Of a DNA stretch of 64,000 nt, positions 1 to 7,875 are shown piece by piece. Location: positions 503,501 to 567,500 of the forward strand of contig AP024683.1 of the NCBI GenBank assembly GCA_025999455.1. Reading direction: 5' to 3'. The stretch is from Geminicoccaceae bacterium (GTDB lineage Bacteria; Pseudomonadota; Alphaproteobacteria; Geminicoccales; Geminicoccaceae). The position numbers were made by a program, and so were the translations under genes. The notes beneath the pieces are model-generated. The model was not told the DNA's origin. It was given only the letters and a program-made list of their open reading frames with translations, and made no database searches. Position 1 is the stretch's first letter, and every line of letters starts with the position of its first letter.

Positions 1-647
1 TCGTCCGACCCGCCCCGGCCGGTGCCCCGGGTTACGAGATCGTCGCCGGCGAGCGGCGCTGGCGGGCGGCGCAACGCGCCGGACTGCACGAGCTCCCGGT
101 CGTCGTCCGCGAGCTCGACGATCGGGCCGTCCTCGAGCTCGCCCTCGTCGAGAACCTGCAGCGCGCCGATCTCGGTCCGCTCGAGGAGGCCCGGGCCTAT
201 CGGCGGCTCGTCGAAGAGTTCGGCCACGACCAGGAAGCGATCGCCGGACTGGTCGGGAAGAGCCGCAGCCACGTCGCGAACACGATGCGACTTCTGGCGC
301 TGCCCGAGCCGGTGGCGGCGTTGCTCGAGGCCGGGCGGATCACGGCCGGCCATGCCCGGGCGTTGTTGGCGGCTGCCGATCCGGTCGCGCTCGCCGAAGA
401 GGTCGTTCGCCACAATCTTTCCGTGCGCGAGACCGAAGAGCTCGTCCGCCGCCAGGCTCGTCACGCTTCGGAGCGACCCAAAGGCCGGCGTCGGGATCCG
501 AACCTGGTCGCCCTGGAGCAGGAACTTTCGAGCCGGCTCGGCCTCACCATCGCGCTGCGACCGATGGGTGACGGCGGCTGGCTCAGCATCCGCTACTCGT
601 CGGTCGATCAATTCGAGCAGATCCTCGATCGCCTCACAGGCGGTTGA
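1..647 (+). CDS. parB: ParB chromosome partitioning protein, 5'-truncated
   Basis: The frame is open from base 3 and lacks its start, which lies outside the window; 214 residues are visible. ParB proteins load onto centromeric parS sites and act with ParA to segregate replication origins. The fragment begins inside the ParB/Srx nuclease-like fold, with GERRWRAA and then ALVENLQR, both typical of the family. A helix-turn-helix follows (SRSHVANTMRLLALP), and the C-terminal dimerisation region ends in QILDRLTGG. No parS-like palindrome was seen in the window. The gene suggests this contig end lies near the replication origin. Family assignment is very secure. Confidence 0.95.
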   Translation, partial: VRPAPAGAPGYEIVAGERRWRAAQRAGLHELPVVVRELDDRAVLELALVENLQRADLGPLEEARAYRRLVEEFGHDQEAIAGLVGKSRSHVANTMRLLALPEPVAALLEAGRITAGHARALLAAADPVALAEEVVRHNLSVRETEELVRRQARHASERPKGRRRDPNLVALEQELSSRLGLTIALRPMGDGGWLSIRYSSVDQFEQILDRLTGG

Positions 648-730
648 CCTCACCCGCAGGTCCCTTGCCACAGGGCCCTTTCGGCGCGCATTCTCTTTTA
701 GCGCGATCATCGCCGCCCGAGGATCTCCGA

Positions 731-3067
731 TTGAGCGAGACGAGCACCGCCGAGCGGGCGCTCGCTTTGTGGCGAGCCGGCCGACGGGACGAAGCCGAGA
801 GGGAAGCCGCTGCGGTCCTCGCGGCCGCGCCCGACGATCCCCTCGCGCTCAACATCGTGGCCGCCTGCCATCTGAGCCGCGGCGAGCCCGAGCTGGCGCT
901 GAGCCTCCTCGATCGTGCCCTTGCCTCCGCACCGGCCGACCATACCGCTTGGAACAGCCGCGGAGTCGCCCTCCGAGCCCTCGGGCGGATGGAGGCGGCA
1001 GAAGCGGCGTTCCGCCGCGCGCACGAGCTCGCCCCGGACGATCCCGTGGTCCGCACCAATCTCGGCGATCTCCTCTTGCGGCGCGGTGAGGCCGCGGCGG
1101 CGCTCGCCGCTTTTTCGGCGGCGGTGAAGATCGCCCCCGACCTCGCGGCGGCGCGCAACGGGCTCGCCCGCGCCCGGCTCGCCCTCATGGAGCGCGCCGT
1201 GGCCGCGCACAATCGGGGTGAGCTCGAGGAGGCCGACCGTCTCTACGCGCTCGTGCTCGAGCATTGCCCGGCCGATCCGGAAGCCCTGCTCTTCCGCGCC
1301 AAGGTTCTGCGGCGACGGGGGGCGCTGGAGCCCGCGGGAACCCTCCTCGCGAGGCGCCTCGAGCTCGCTCGGGACGCTCCGGCCCTCGAGGAGCTCGGCC
1401 GTCTGCGGCGTGCCCAGGGACGCTGGAGCGAGGCGATCGCCGCGCACGAGGCAGCACTCCGCCGACGCCCGGATCACGCGCCGACCTGGCTCGAGCGGGC
1501 GGCTGCGGAGATCGCGGCCGGGCGGTTCGAGGCGGCCATCACGAGCGCCGAGCGCGCCGTCGCCCTCGCTCGGAGCGACCTCGACGCCTGGACCACGCTC
1601 GCCGCCGCCCAGCAAGGTGCCGGCCGGCTCGAGGCGGCGTGGGCGACACTCGAAGCCGCGCGGCCGCTGCGGAAGGAACCCGCCGTCGACCACTGGCTCG
1701 CCGCCTTTCTCTCGCTCTCGGGCCAGCTCGGCCGGGTCGAGGATCGAGAACGAGCGGCACGCGAGCTCCACGCCCTGCTCGACGACCTGGCCGAGCTCGA
1801 TCGTCTGGCCCGAGTGCTCGATCCGGCCCTCGGCATGCGCTTCGCGTTCCTGTTGCAGTTCACGGACTGCGCGGACGAGCGGCGCTGGCGCTTCCTTCGC
1901 CTCTTGGCCCACCGGGTCGACCCCCGACCGCGCCCGCGACCGCCCCTTCCGGAGCGGACCGGTCGACTGCGGATCGGCTATCTCTCGCCCAATTTCGGGG
2001 AACACCCGACGGGTCACCTCCTGGCGCCGATTTTGGAGGCGCACGACCGCGATCGATTCGAAGTCTTCCTCTATTCGACGATGGACCGGAGCGGCGATCC
2101 GCCTCCCTACCCCGCCCGGCTCCGGGCCGCGGCCGACCATTGGCGGGATGTCGCCGGCTTGGACGATCCGAGCATGGCGGCCGTGATCGAAGCCGACCGG
2201 CTGCACGTCCTGGTCGACCTGGGTGGCTATCTGGCCGGCGGCCGGCCCGGGGTCCTCGCCTTGCGCCCGGCCGCCGTGCAGCTCCACTGGATCATGCAGC
2301 TCTCCGGCATGCCGGCGCCCTTCGTGGATGCAACGTTGGTCGACCGGACCATGGTCTCCGAGGATCATTCCGAGGCCTTACACGGGCCTTTGATCCGGTT
2401 ACCCGACGCCTTCCAGCCCGGCTATCGTCAAGCGCTCGCCACCGAGCTCCTGCCCCGCCAGGCCTACGGGCTGCCGCCCGAAGGTCCGATGCTCTGCGCC
2501 TTCAACAACCCGCTCAAGATCGACGCCGCCACGCTCGATGCCTGGTGCGCGATCCTCCGCGCGGTGCCGGCCGCCACGCTGTGGCTCTCCGCCGGACTCG
2601 GCGACCGCCCGCTCGAGGCGCTGCGCGCCGCGGCCGTCGCCCGCGGTGTCGCCGGGGACCGTCTGGTCTTCGCACCGCGTCTGGCCGACCGCGCGCATCA
2701 TCTGGCGCGTCAGCGTCACGCCGCGCTCTATCTCGACACCTTCCCCTTCGGCGGCGCGACCTCGGCCATGGACGCGCTCCTCGCGGGCTTGCCGGTCCTC
2801 ACCCGGCGGGGCCCCCAGGCCTACGGTCGGATCGGGGCGAGCTTCGCCAACGTTCTGGGCGTCCCCGAGCTCGTGGCCGAGAGCACCGAGGCCTATGTCG
2901 ACCTCGCCGTCCGCCTGCTCCGCGAACCCGACCGGCTGGCGGCGCTCCGCGCTCGTGTGGTCCGCGAGGTCGCCGAGGGCCCGCTCTTCGACGCGGCCCG
3001 CTTCGCCCGCGCGCTCGAGGAGATTTACGACGAGCTCGCGAGCCCCCGCCCTCAACGCCCGCCGTAA
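731..3067 (+). CDS. TPR-repeat protein with O-GlcNAc transferase (SPINDLY-like) domain
   Basis: Roughly residues 1-335 are tandem tetratricopeptide-like helical repeats. From about residue 410 a GT41-type domain begins with IGYLSPNF and HPTGHLL, and includes AFNNPLKID and LDTFPFGGATS. Such enzymes add a sugar, often GlcNAc, to protein Ser/Thr in the cytoplasm. The usual WxGYPGT-type segment reads WIMQLSGMPA, so donor or acceptor use may differ. The TTG at 731 has a GAGG eight bases upstream; an in-frame TTG at 644 would overlap the parB stop but adds a poorly conserved-looking leader. It follows parB co-directionally, and its 3' end overlaps the convergent permease gene by 16 bases. The substrate is unknown. 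Confidence 0.85.
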   Translation: MSETSTAERALALWRAGRRDEAEREAAAVLAAAPDDPLALNIVAACHLSRGEPELALSLLDRALASAPADHTAWNSRGVALRALGRMEAAEAAFRRAHELAPDDPVVRTNLGDLLLRRGEAAAALAAFSAAVKIAPDLAAARNGLARARLALMERAVAAHNRGELEEADRLYALVLEHCPADPEALLFRAKVLRRRGALEPAGTLLARRLELARDAPALEELGRLRRAQGRWSEAIAAHEAALRRRPDHAPTWLERAAAEIAAGRFEAAITSAERAVALARSDLDAWTTLAAAQQGAGRLEAAWATLEAARPLRKEPAVDHWLAAFLSLSGQLGRVEDRERAARELHALLDDLAELDRLARVLDPALGMRFAFLLQFTDCADERRWRFLRLLAHRVDPRPRPRPPLPERTGRLRIGYLSPNFGEHPTGHLLAPILEAHDRDRFEVFLYSTMDRSGDPPPYPARLRAAADHWRDVAGLDDPSMAAVIEADRLHVLVDLGGYLAGGRPGVLALRPAAVQLHWIMQLSGMPAPFVDATLVDRTMVSEDHSEALHGPLIRLPDAFQPGYRQALATELLPRQAYGLPPEGPMLCAFNNPLKIDAATLDAWCAILRAVPAATLWLSAGLGDRPLEALRAAAVARGVAGDRLVFAPRLADRAHHLARQRHAALYLDTFPFGGATSAMDALLAGLPVLTRRGPQAYGRIGASFANVLGVPELVAESTEAYVDLAVRLLREPDRLAALRARVVREVAEGPLFDAARFARALEEIYDELASPRPQRPP

Positions 3068-4239
3068 GGGTCGGCCGCGTCGCGCAGCCCGTCGCCCAGG
3101 AAGTTGAACGCCAAGACGACGAGCACGACCGGCACGACCGGGGTCAAGAGCCAGGGATAGAGGGCCACGACGTTGACGTTCTGGGCGTCGTTGAGGAGCA
3201 CGCCCCAGCTCACCATCGGCGCCCGCACGCCGAGCCCGAGGAAGGAGAGGGCGGTCTCGCCCAGGATCATCCCGGGGATCGAGAGCGTCGCCGAGGCGAT
3301 CAGGTGGCTCATGAACGAGGGCACGAGGTGCCGGCCGATGATCCGACCCGGTCGCGCGCCCATGAGCCGCGCCGCTTGCACGAACTCTTCCTCGCGCAGG
3401 GCAAGGACCTTCGAGCGCACCGCGCGCGCCAAGCCCGTCCAATCGATCAGGCCCAAGATGATGGTGATCCCGAAATAGACCCAAAGAGGATCCCACGTCA
3501 CCGGCATCGCCGCCGACAGCGACAGCCAGAGGGGTATCGTCGGGAAGCTCCGGATGATCTCGATCAACCGCTGGATGACGTTGTCGATCCAGCCGCCGTA
3601 ATAGCCGGAAATCCCACCGAGCGTGATCCCGAGGACGAAGCTCACGCAGATCCCGACCAGCCCGACCGTGAGCGAGACGCGGGCGCCGTAGAGAATGCGG
3701 GAGAAGAGATCGCGCCCGAGCCGGTCGGTCCCCAGCAAGAAGAGCGTGCCGCGCTCGGCCGGACACACCAAATGGACGTCGCCCGGGACGATGCCCAGCA
3801 GTCGATAGGGCTCCCCGCGGCAGAAGAAGCGCAGAGGTTGGACTTTGGTCGGGTCCGGCGCGTAGTCACGGCGCAAGGTCGCGCGATCGAGCCGGTATGT
3901 GTAACCGTAAACGAAGGGGCCGACGAAACGGCCTTCGTGGAACAGATGCACCCGTTGCGGCGGCGCGTTGATGTATTGCGGATGACGGGTGTGCGGGCCG
4001 TAGGGTGCGAGGAACTCGGTGATCAACGTGCCGAGATAGAGGACGGCCAGGAACAGGAGCGAGACGACGGCCAGGCGATGGCGTCGGAAGCGCCACCACA
4101 TCAATCGCAAGGGCGAGGCCGTGTAGAAGCGCTGCTGTTCGGCCGTCGTCGTCCGGTCGCCTTCGTCCGGGTCGAACGGTGCGCGATCGACCCAATGCTC
4201 CAAGACGGCGTCGGCCTCGCGGGTGCGAAGGTCGCTCAT
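3052..4239 (-). CDS. Oligopeptide/dipeptide-type ABC transporter permease, OppC/DppC family
   Basis: This 395-residue protein has an N-terminal soluble stretch and one membrane helix (LAVVSLLFLAVLYLGTLI), as in the OppC N-terminal domain. A long periplasmic insert follows, with motifs such as GTDRLGRDLFSRILYGARVSL, then the BPD_transp_1 domain with an EAA-like loop (EEEFVQAARLMGARPGRIIGRHL). It forms the translocation pore with an OppB partner. Its ATG overlaps the TGA of the upstream oppB-like gene by two bases (ATGA), so translation is probably coupled. No ATPase or substrate-binding gene lies on either side. The substrate is therefore unknown; peptides, nickel and oligosaccharides are all handled by this family. 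Confidence 0.9.
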   Translation of the reverse strand: MSDLRTREADAVLEHWVDRAPFDPDEGDRTTTAEQQRFYTASPLRLMWWRFRRHRLAVVSLLFLAVLYLGTLITEFLAPYGPHTRHPQYINAPPQRVHLFHEGRFVGPFVYGYTYRLDRATLRRDYAPDPTKVQPLRFFCRGEPYRLLGIVPGDVHLVCPAERGTLFLLGTDRLGRDLFSRILYGARVSLTVGLVGICVSFVLGITLGGISGYYGGWIDNVIQRLIEIIRSFPTIPLWLSLSAAMPVTWDPLWVYFGITIILGLIDWTGLARAVRSKVLALREEEFVQAARLMGARPGRIIGRHLVPSFMSHLIASATLSIPGMILGETALSFLGLGVRAPMVSWGVLLNDAQNVNVVALYPWLLTPVVPVVLVVLAFNFLGDGLRDAADPYGGR

Positions 4240-5234
4240 CGAACCTGGCCCCCACCGAAGCGGATCCTCGGATCGAGCCAGGCGAGCAAGATGTCCGAGA
4301 CGAGCACGCCCAGGACGACCAGGACCGCCTCGAGCATCAAGAACGAGCCTGCCAAGTACATGTCCTGGGTTTGCAGCGCCCGAACCAGCACCGGGCCGGT
4401 CGTGGGGAGCGACAGGACCACCGAGACCAGCGCCGACCCCGAGATGAATTCGGGCAAGAGATTGCCGATGTCGGCGACGAACGGGTTCAAGGCCATCCGC
4501 AGCGGGTACTTGACCAAGGCGCGGCCGGGTGGGCAGCCCTTGGCACGCGCCGTGACCACGTAAGGTTTCTGCAGTTCGTCCAACAGATTGGCACGGAGGC
4601 GGCGGATCGTCGCCGCGGTCCCCGAAGTGCCGATGATCACCACGGGGATCCAGAGATGCTCCAGGACGGAGAGGAATTTCGCGAAACTCATCGGTTGGTC
4701 GAGATATTGCGGGTCGACCAGACCACCGATCGAGGTGCCGAACCAGACGTTCGCGAAGTAGAGGAGGACGAGCGCCAACAAGAAGTTCGGCGTGGCGAGC
4801 CCGAGAAAGCCCAGGAAGGTGAGCCCGTGGTCGCCCCAGCTGTATTGATGGGTGGCGCTGTAGACCGCGATCGGGAACGCGATCACCCAGGTAAACAGAA
4901 CGGTCGCGAACGACACCACGAAGGTGAGGAAGATCCGATCGCCGATGACTTCGCTCACCGGCCGGTCGTACTCGAACGACCAGCCCAGATCGCCGTGCAG
5001 AAGGCCCCAGAGCCAGCTCAGATATTGGATCCACATGGGCTGGTCGAGGCCGTACAGCTTCCGCAGATGTTCGATCTTTTCTTGCTGCAGGCTCTCACCC
5101 TGGGCCTGCATCTCGGCGAGTTGCGCGGAAAGGAAATCGCCCGGTGGCAGCTGGATGATCACGAAGGTGATCAGGCTGATCGCGAGCAGGGTCGGCACCA
5201 TCACGAGAACACGATGGGCGACGTAACGGAGCAC
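4236..5234 (-). CDS. Oligopeptide/dipeptide-type ABC transporter permease, OppB/DppB family
   Basis: The 332-residue protein starts with the OppB-type first membrane helix (RVLVMVPTLLAISLITFVII). A periplasmic coiled segment follows (about residues 35-75), and then the BPD_transp_1 domain with the cytoplasmic EAA loop (LQKPYVVTARAKGCPPGRALVKYPLRMALNPF). It starts with GTG, with GGGAGG about ten bases upstream. It is the first gene of a two-gene operon with the OppC-like permease. The usual binding protein and the two OppD/OppF ATPases are absent, so those subunits must be encoded elsewhere or shared. Confidence 0.9.
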   Translation of the reverse strand: MLRYVAHRVLVMVPTLLAISLITFVIIQLPPGDFLSAQLAEMQAQGESLQQEKIEHLRKLYGLDQPMWIQYLSWLWGLLHGDLGWSFEYDRPVSEVIGDRIFLTFVVSFATVLFTWVIAFPIAVYSATHQYSWGDHGLTFLGFLGLATPNFLLALVLLYFANVWFGTSIGGLVDPQYLDQPMSFAKFLSVLEHLWIPVVIIGTSGTAATIRRLRANLLDELQKPYVVTARAKGCPPGRALVKYPLRMALNPFVADIGNLLPEFISGSALVSVVLSLPTTGPVLVRALQTQDMYLAGSFLMLEAVLVVLGVLVSDILLAWLDPRIRFGGGQVR

Positions 5235-5687
5235 GGCGGCGGGCCTCCCGATTCGAGCGCGACGATCTTAGCGACGAGGCGCCGTGCGGGAAGCCGCGGT
5301 TCGCGCGCGACCCGGCGCTCAAGGACGGAACGCGCGAAGATGCCGGGACGATCCGACCGGGCGCGGCTCGATTCCCTTGCGGCCTCGACTCGGGACCGTC
5401 GACTGACCTCGTCTGCGCAACGACCCGTCGTCGGCGGTCCGACCGCCGCGGCGCGGCGACCCTCGGTGCGACGAGGCTCGGAGCGGCGCGTCCCGCACGG
5501 ATCCGACCGCCTCGGCCTCTTCACGCTTTTTCAACCCTTTTGGCCCAAGTTTCGGCGCGGGAGCCGCTCTCGAAACGAAAGGACTGCGATGGGCCGTTCG
5601 CCTCGCCGAGCCGACGTGCAACCGACCCTGCGCTACCGCCTGTCTCGACCTCCGCTCGCGGGGGCCCCGCGCCGCGGCGGACCACGG
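5235..5687. other. Non-coding stretch between oppB-like gene and hsp20
   Basis: No convincing gene is present here; the open frames are arginine-rich shadows typical of GC-rich DNA. A TAAGAT hexamer (complement of 5265-5270) sits where a -10 box for the minus-strand permease operon could lie, without a good -35. A short AT-rich block with T- and A-runs lies around 5521-5550, unusual for this genome and not assigned. The hsp20 promoter follows at 5689. Confidence 0.5.
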
Positions 5688-5688
5688 A

Positions 5689-5716
5689 CTTGATCGGCTC
5701 GCCCCTCTGCCCACAT
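5689..5716 (+). promoter_or_regulatory. Candidate RpoH (sigma-32) promoter of hsp20
   Basis: The sequence has CTTGATC at 5689-5695, a 14-base spacer, and CCCACAT at 5710-5716. The E. coli heat-shock consensus is CTTGAAA, 13-17 bases, then CCCCATNT. This would give a leader of about 90 bases before the hsp20 start. An rpoH gene is present at 55802-56701 in the same window. The assignment is by motif match only. Confidence 0.45.
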
Positions 5717-5769
5717 CGATGCCCGGCGGGCGCCTGCGGGGCCCGCCGCTCGAAAGGGGCGCGCCGCGC

Positions 5770-5814
5770 CGTCCTCGTGAGGCGCGTGCGGGCCCGGTCG
5801 CTCGACAGAGGACG
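5770..5814 (+). promoter_or_regulatory. Candidate ribosome-binding-site-sequestering leader of hsp20
   Basis: CGTCCTC at 5770-5776 is an exact complement of GAGGACG at 5808-5814. The latter contains the Shine-Dalgarno sequence and ends immediately before the ATG at 5815. The enclosed loop is 31 bases. Small heat-shock genes in alphaproteobacteria often carry ROSE or related RNA thermometers that hide the ribosome binding site at low temperature. I do not see the diagnostic ROSE U(U/C)GCU signature clearly, so this may be a different thermometer or a GC-rich coincidence. Confidence 0.35.
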
Positions 5815-6261
5815 ATGAGCATGCGCAATCTCGATCTCTCCCCCCTGTTCCGCTCGACGATCGGGTTCGAGCGGCTCGACAAGCTGTTCGACGCGGCGCT
5901 GCGGGAAGCCCAGCGCGACACCTCCTACCCGCCCTACAACATCGTGAAGCAGGGGCCCGACCGGTATCGGATCACGATGGCGGTCGCCGGGTTCGGGGAA
6001 GAGGACCTCGACATCACGGTCCACGACAATCTCTTGACGGTGAAGGGACAGATCCGCGAGCCGGAAAAGGACGTCGAATATCTCCATCGCGGCATCGCCC
6101 AGCGCGCGTTCGAGCACCGCTTCCAGCTCGCGGACCATGTCCGTGTGGTGGGTGCCACGCTCAAGAAAGGGCTCTTGGACATCCGCCTCGAGCGGGTGGT
6201 GCCGGAGGCGATGCGGCCGCGGAAGATCCCGATCACCGGCGACGGCGCCGACGCGAGCTGA
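5815..6261 (+). CDS. Small heat shock protein, Hsp20/IbpA family
   Basis: This is a 148-residue alpha-crystallin-domain chaperone that holds unfolding proteins in the cytoplasm for DnaK or ClpB. The N-terminal segment (LSPLFRSTIGFERLDKLFDA) is the IbpA/IbpB-type signature. The beta-sandwich follows, with YRITMAVAGF, LDITVHDNLLTVKG and the GLLDIRL strand, and the IPI motif is near the C-terminus. An upstream in-frame extension to 5719 is open, but the ATG at 5815 fits the family start and has AGAGGA just before it. It lies four bases upstream of the next gene, so the two are probably co-transcribed from a heat-inducible promoter. Confidence 0.93.
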   Translation: MSMRNLDLSPLFRSTIGFERLDKLFDAALREAQRDTSYPPYNIVKQGPDRYRITMAVAGFGEEDLDITVHDNLLTVKGQIREPEKDVEYLHRGIAQRAFEHRFQLADHVRVVGATLKKGLLDIRLERVVPEAMRPRKIPITGDGADAS

Positions 6262-6265
6262 GGCG

Positions 6266-7096
6266 ATGGATCGGGCGGACGGCGTTTTTCCGCTCGGCAA
6301 CGCCGCGCTTTCGGGCGCAGCCGAACCGGAGGTCGAGCTGCCGCTGGTCGGGGTCTCGGCTTGCCTCAAGCAGGGCGAGCACGCGCCTTATCACTCGGTC
6401 ATGGACCGCTACGTCGAGGCCGTGCGGCTCGGAACCGGCGCCGTGCCCGTCATCGTCCCGGCGCTCGGTGACGAACGGGGGCTCGATGCGCTCCTGACCC
6501 GGCTCGACGGGATCCTGTTCACCGGCAGCCCGTCGAACGTCTGTCCGAGCCTTTACGGCGGTCCGCCGCCGCGCCCCGGCAATCTCGCCGATCCGCGCCG
6601 GGACGCCACGACACTTCCGTTGATGCGGCGTGCGATCGCCGCGGGCGTACCCTTGCTCGCGATCTGCCGCGGCATCCAGGAACTCAACGTGGCGCTCGGC
6701 GGCACGCTCCACCAGCACCTCCACGAGGTCCCCGGCCGCGCCGACCACCGCTCCGACAAGAGCAAGCCCTGGCCGGAACGGTACGAGCCGCGCCACCTCG
6801 TCCGCCTGGCGCCGGGCGGTTTCCTCCAACGGCTGCTCGACGGCGCCGAAACCGTGATGGTCAATTCCCTGCACGGTCAGGGGATCGATCGGCTCGCGCC
6901 GCGCCTCGTCGTCGAGGCGACCGCCGAGGACGGCACGATCGAAGCGGTGCGGGTCGAGGGGGCGCGCGCCTTCGCCATCGGCGTGCAGTGGCATCCCGAA
7001 TGGCGGGTGCTCGAGAACCCCGTCTCGCGTCGTTTGTTCGCCGCCTTCGGCGAGGCCGTGCGCGAACGGCGGCGGCTGCGTGCCGCCACGCACTGA
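6266..7096 (+). CDS. Gamma-glutamyl-gamma-aminobutyrate hydrolase-like protein (peptidase C26)
   Basis: The 276-residue protein has a class I glutamine-amidotransferase-like fold of the PuuD type. It shows the opening PLVGVSACLK, then GILFTGSPSNVCPSLYGG and the nucleophile elbow LLAICRGIQELNVALGG, whose Cys is the catalytic residue. Further on are VNSLHGQGID and VQWHPEW, where His and Glu complete the triad. Family members release glutamate from gamma-glutamyl compounds, for example in putrescine breakdown. No other putrescine genes are nearby. The gene starts four bases after hsp20, an unusual partner. Confidence 0.88.
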   Translation: MDRADGVFPLGNAALSGAAEPEVELPLVGVSACLKQGEHAPYHSVMDRYVEAVRLGTGAVPVIVPALGDERGLDALLTRLDGILFTGSPSNVCPSLYGGPPPRPGNLADPRRDATTLPLMRRAIAAGVPLLAICRGIQELNVALGGTLHQHLHEVPGRADHRSDKSKPWPERYEPRHLVRLAPGGFLQRLLDGAETVMVNSLHGQGIDRLAPRLVVEATAEDGTIEAVRVEGARAFAIGVQWHPEWRVLENPVSRRLFAAFGEAVRERRRLRAATH

Positions 7097-7143
7097 CCGC
7101 CACGAGGCCGGATTTTTCCCTCGCTCCGGACGCGCACTTCGCC

Positions 7144-7149
7144 TATAAT
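7144..7149 (+). promoter_or_regulatory. Perfect TATAAT -10 box upstream of the RRM gene
   Basis: TATAAT lies in an otherwise GC-rich intergenic region (7097-7377). The -35 position at normal spacing (about 7121-7126) is poor. If used, it would give the RNA-binding protein gene a leader of roughly 220 bases, reminiscent of the long leaders of cold-shock genes. I saw no tRNA or recognisable riboswitch in that leader. Confidence 0.4.
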
Positions 7150-7377
7150 CTCCTCGGAAGCCAGAGCCCGTAGGGGATCGAGACGTCTCCACCGCCTCCC
7201 TGCTTCGAACGTCGGCGTGATGGCCTGCTGCGGTCCGGTGTGCGAGTTGCTCGCTTCGCCCATCCTCGGGGCACGTCAAGACCACGGTATCAGGGACATC
7301 GTGGACCAAACGGATCGGATCGGTTCGTTCCGGGTCGTCCGGCTTCCGGTGTCTTCAACGTGCCCTGGACCCTGTCG

Positions 7378-7821
7378 ATGTCACGCAAGCTCTTCGTCGC
7401 CAACTTCCCCTTCACCACCACCGTCGACCAACTGACCAACCTGTTCAGCGCCCACGGCGAGGTCGTCTACGCCAAGATCGCGACCGATCGGGAGACTGGT
7501 AAGTCGCGCGGCTTCGGCTTCATCGAGATGGGTACGCCCGAGCAGGCCGAAACCGCGATCCGCGAGCTCGACGGTTACCAGATGAGCGGCCGCAGCATCG
7601 CCGTGCGGTTGGCCGAGGAGCGCGGCGGGCCCGGCGGCCCGGGCGGCGGAGCGCGCGGACCCCGCGGCCCGCGGCCGGGTGGCCCGGGCGGTGGCTACGG
7701 CGGACCGCGTGGCGGTTACGGCGATCGCGGTGGGCCGGGTGGCGGCTACGGCGGACCGCGCGGGCCGCGTGGGCCGCGTTCCGGCGGTGGCGGCTACGGC
7801 GGCTCGCGTGGCGATTACTGA
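7378..7821 (+). CDS. Glycine-rich RNA-binding protein with one RRM domain
   Basis: The protein has 147 residues. Residues 1-80 form one RNA recognition motif, with RNP2 as KLFVANFPF and RNP1 as KSRGFGFIEM. From about residue 83 to the end it is a low-complexity tail of GGP, GGYGG, RGG and GPR repeats. Such proteins resemble the cold-inducible Rbp proteins of cyanobacteria and act as RNA chaperones. The RGG-like tail is probably disordered and may bind RNA non-specifically. ATG at 7378 begins MSRKLFV; a GTG at 7360 is an alternative. There is no clear Shine-Dalgarno, but a long leader precedes the gene and a strong hairpin follows it. Confidence 0.92.
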   Translation: MSRKLFVANFPFTTTVDQLTNLFSAHGEVVYAKIATDRETGKSRGFGFIEMGTPEQAETAIRELDGYQMSGRSIAVRLAEERGGPGGPGGGARGPRGPRPGGPGGGYGGPRGGYGDRGGPGGGYGGPRGPRGPRSGGGGYGGSRGDY

Positions 7822-7845
7822 TCTCGCGCGGATCGACCGGTCGGA

Positions 7846-7875
7846 GGGCGGCCCTCGGGCCGCCCTTCTCGTTTC
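7846..7875 (+). terminator. Hairpin terminator after the RRM gene
   Basis: GGGCGGCCC at 7846-7854 and GGGCCGCCC at 7857-7865 form an 8-9 bp GC stem with a tiny loop, followed by TTCTCGTTT. It sits between the RRM gene and the convergent dehydratase gene, which ends at 7874. The T-tract is interrupted, so termination may be partial. Confidence 0.6.

Noticed and set aside
644-730. Start of the TPR-transferase at TTG 644 overlapping the parB stop
   Set aside because: The TTG at 731 has a better placed GAGG, and the extra 29 residues look like translated intergenic sequence; kept only as an alternative.
1264-4563. A 1,099-codon plus-strand frame crossing the transferase gene and both permease genes
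   Set aside because: The product is arginine/proline-rich without motifs and conflicts with clear genes in other frames.
4240-5034. An open upstream extension of the OppC-like frame
   Set aside because: The extension matches no family and overlaps the OppB-like gene in another frame; the ATG at 4239 overlapping the oppB stop is the natural start.
5201-5524. A minus-strand 107-codon frame in the gap before hsp20
   Set aside because: Composition is arginine/serine/proline-rich with no strong ribosome site and no recognisable domain.
7150-7377. Possible tRNA or structured RNA in the leader of the RRM gene
   Set aside because: A TTCGAA-like stretch is present, but no acceptor stem or anticodon arm can be built around it.
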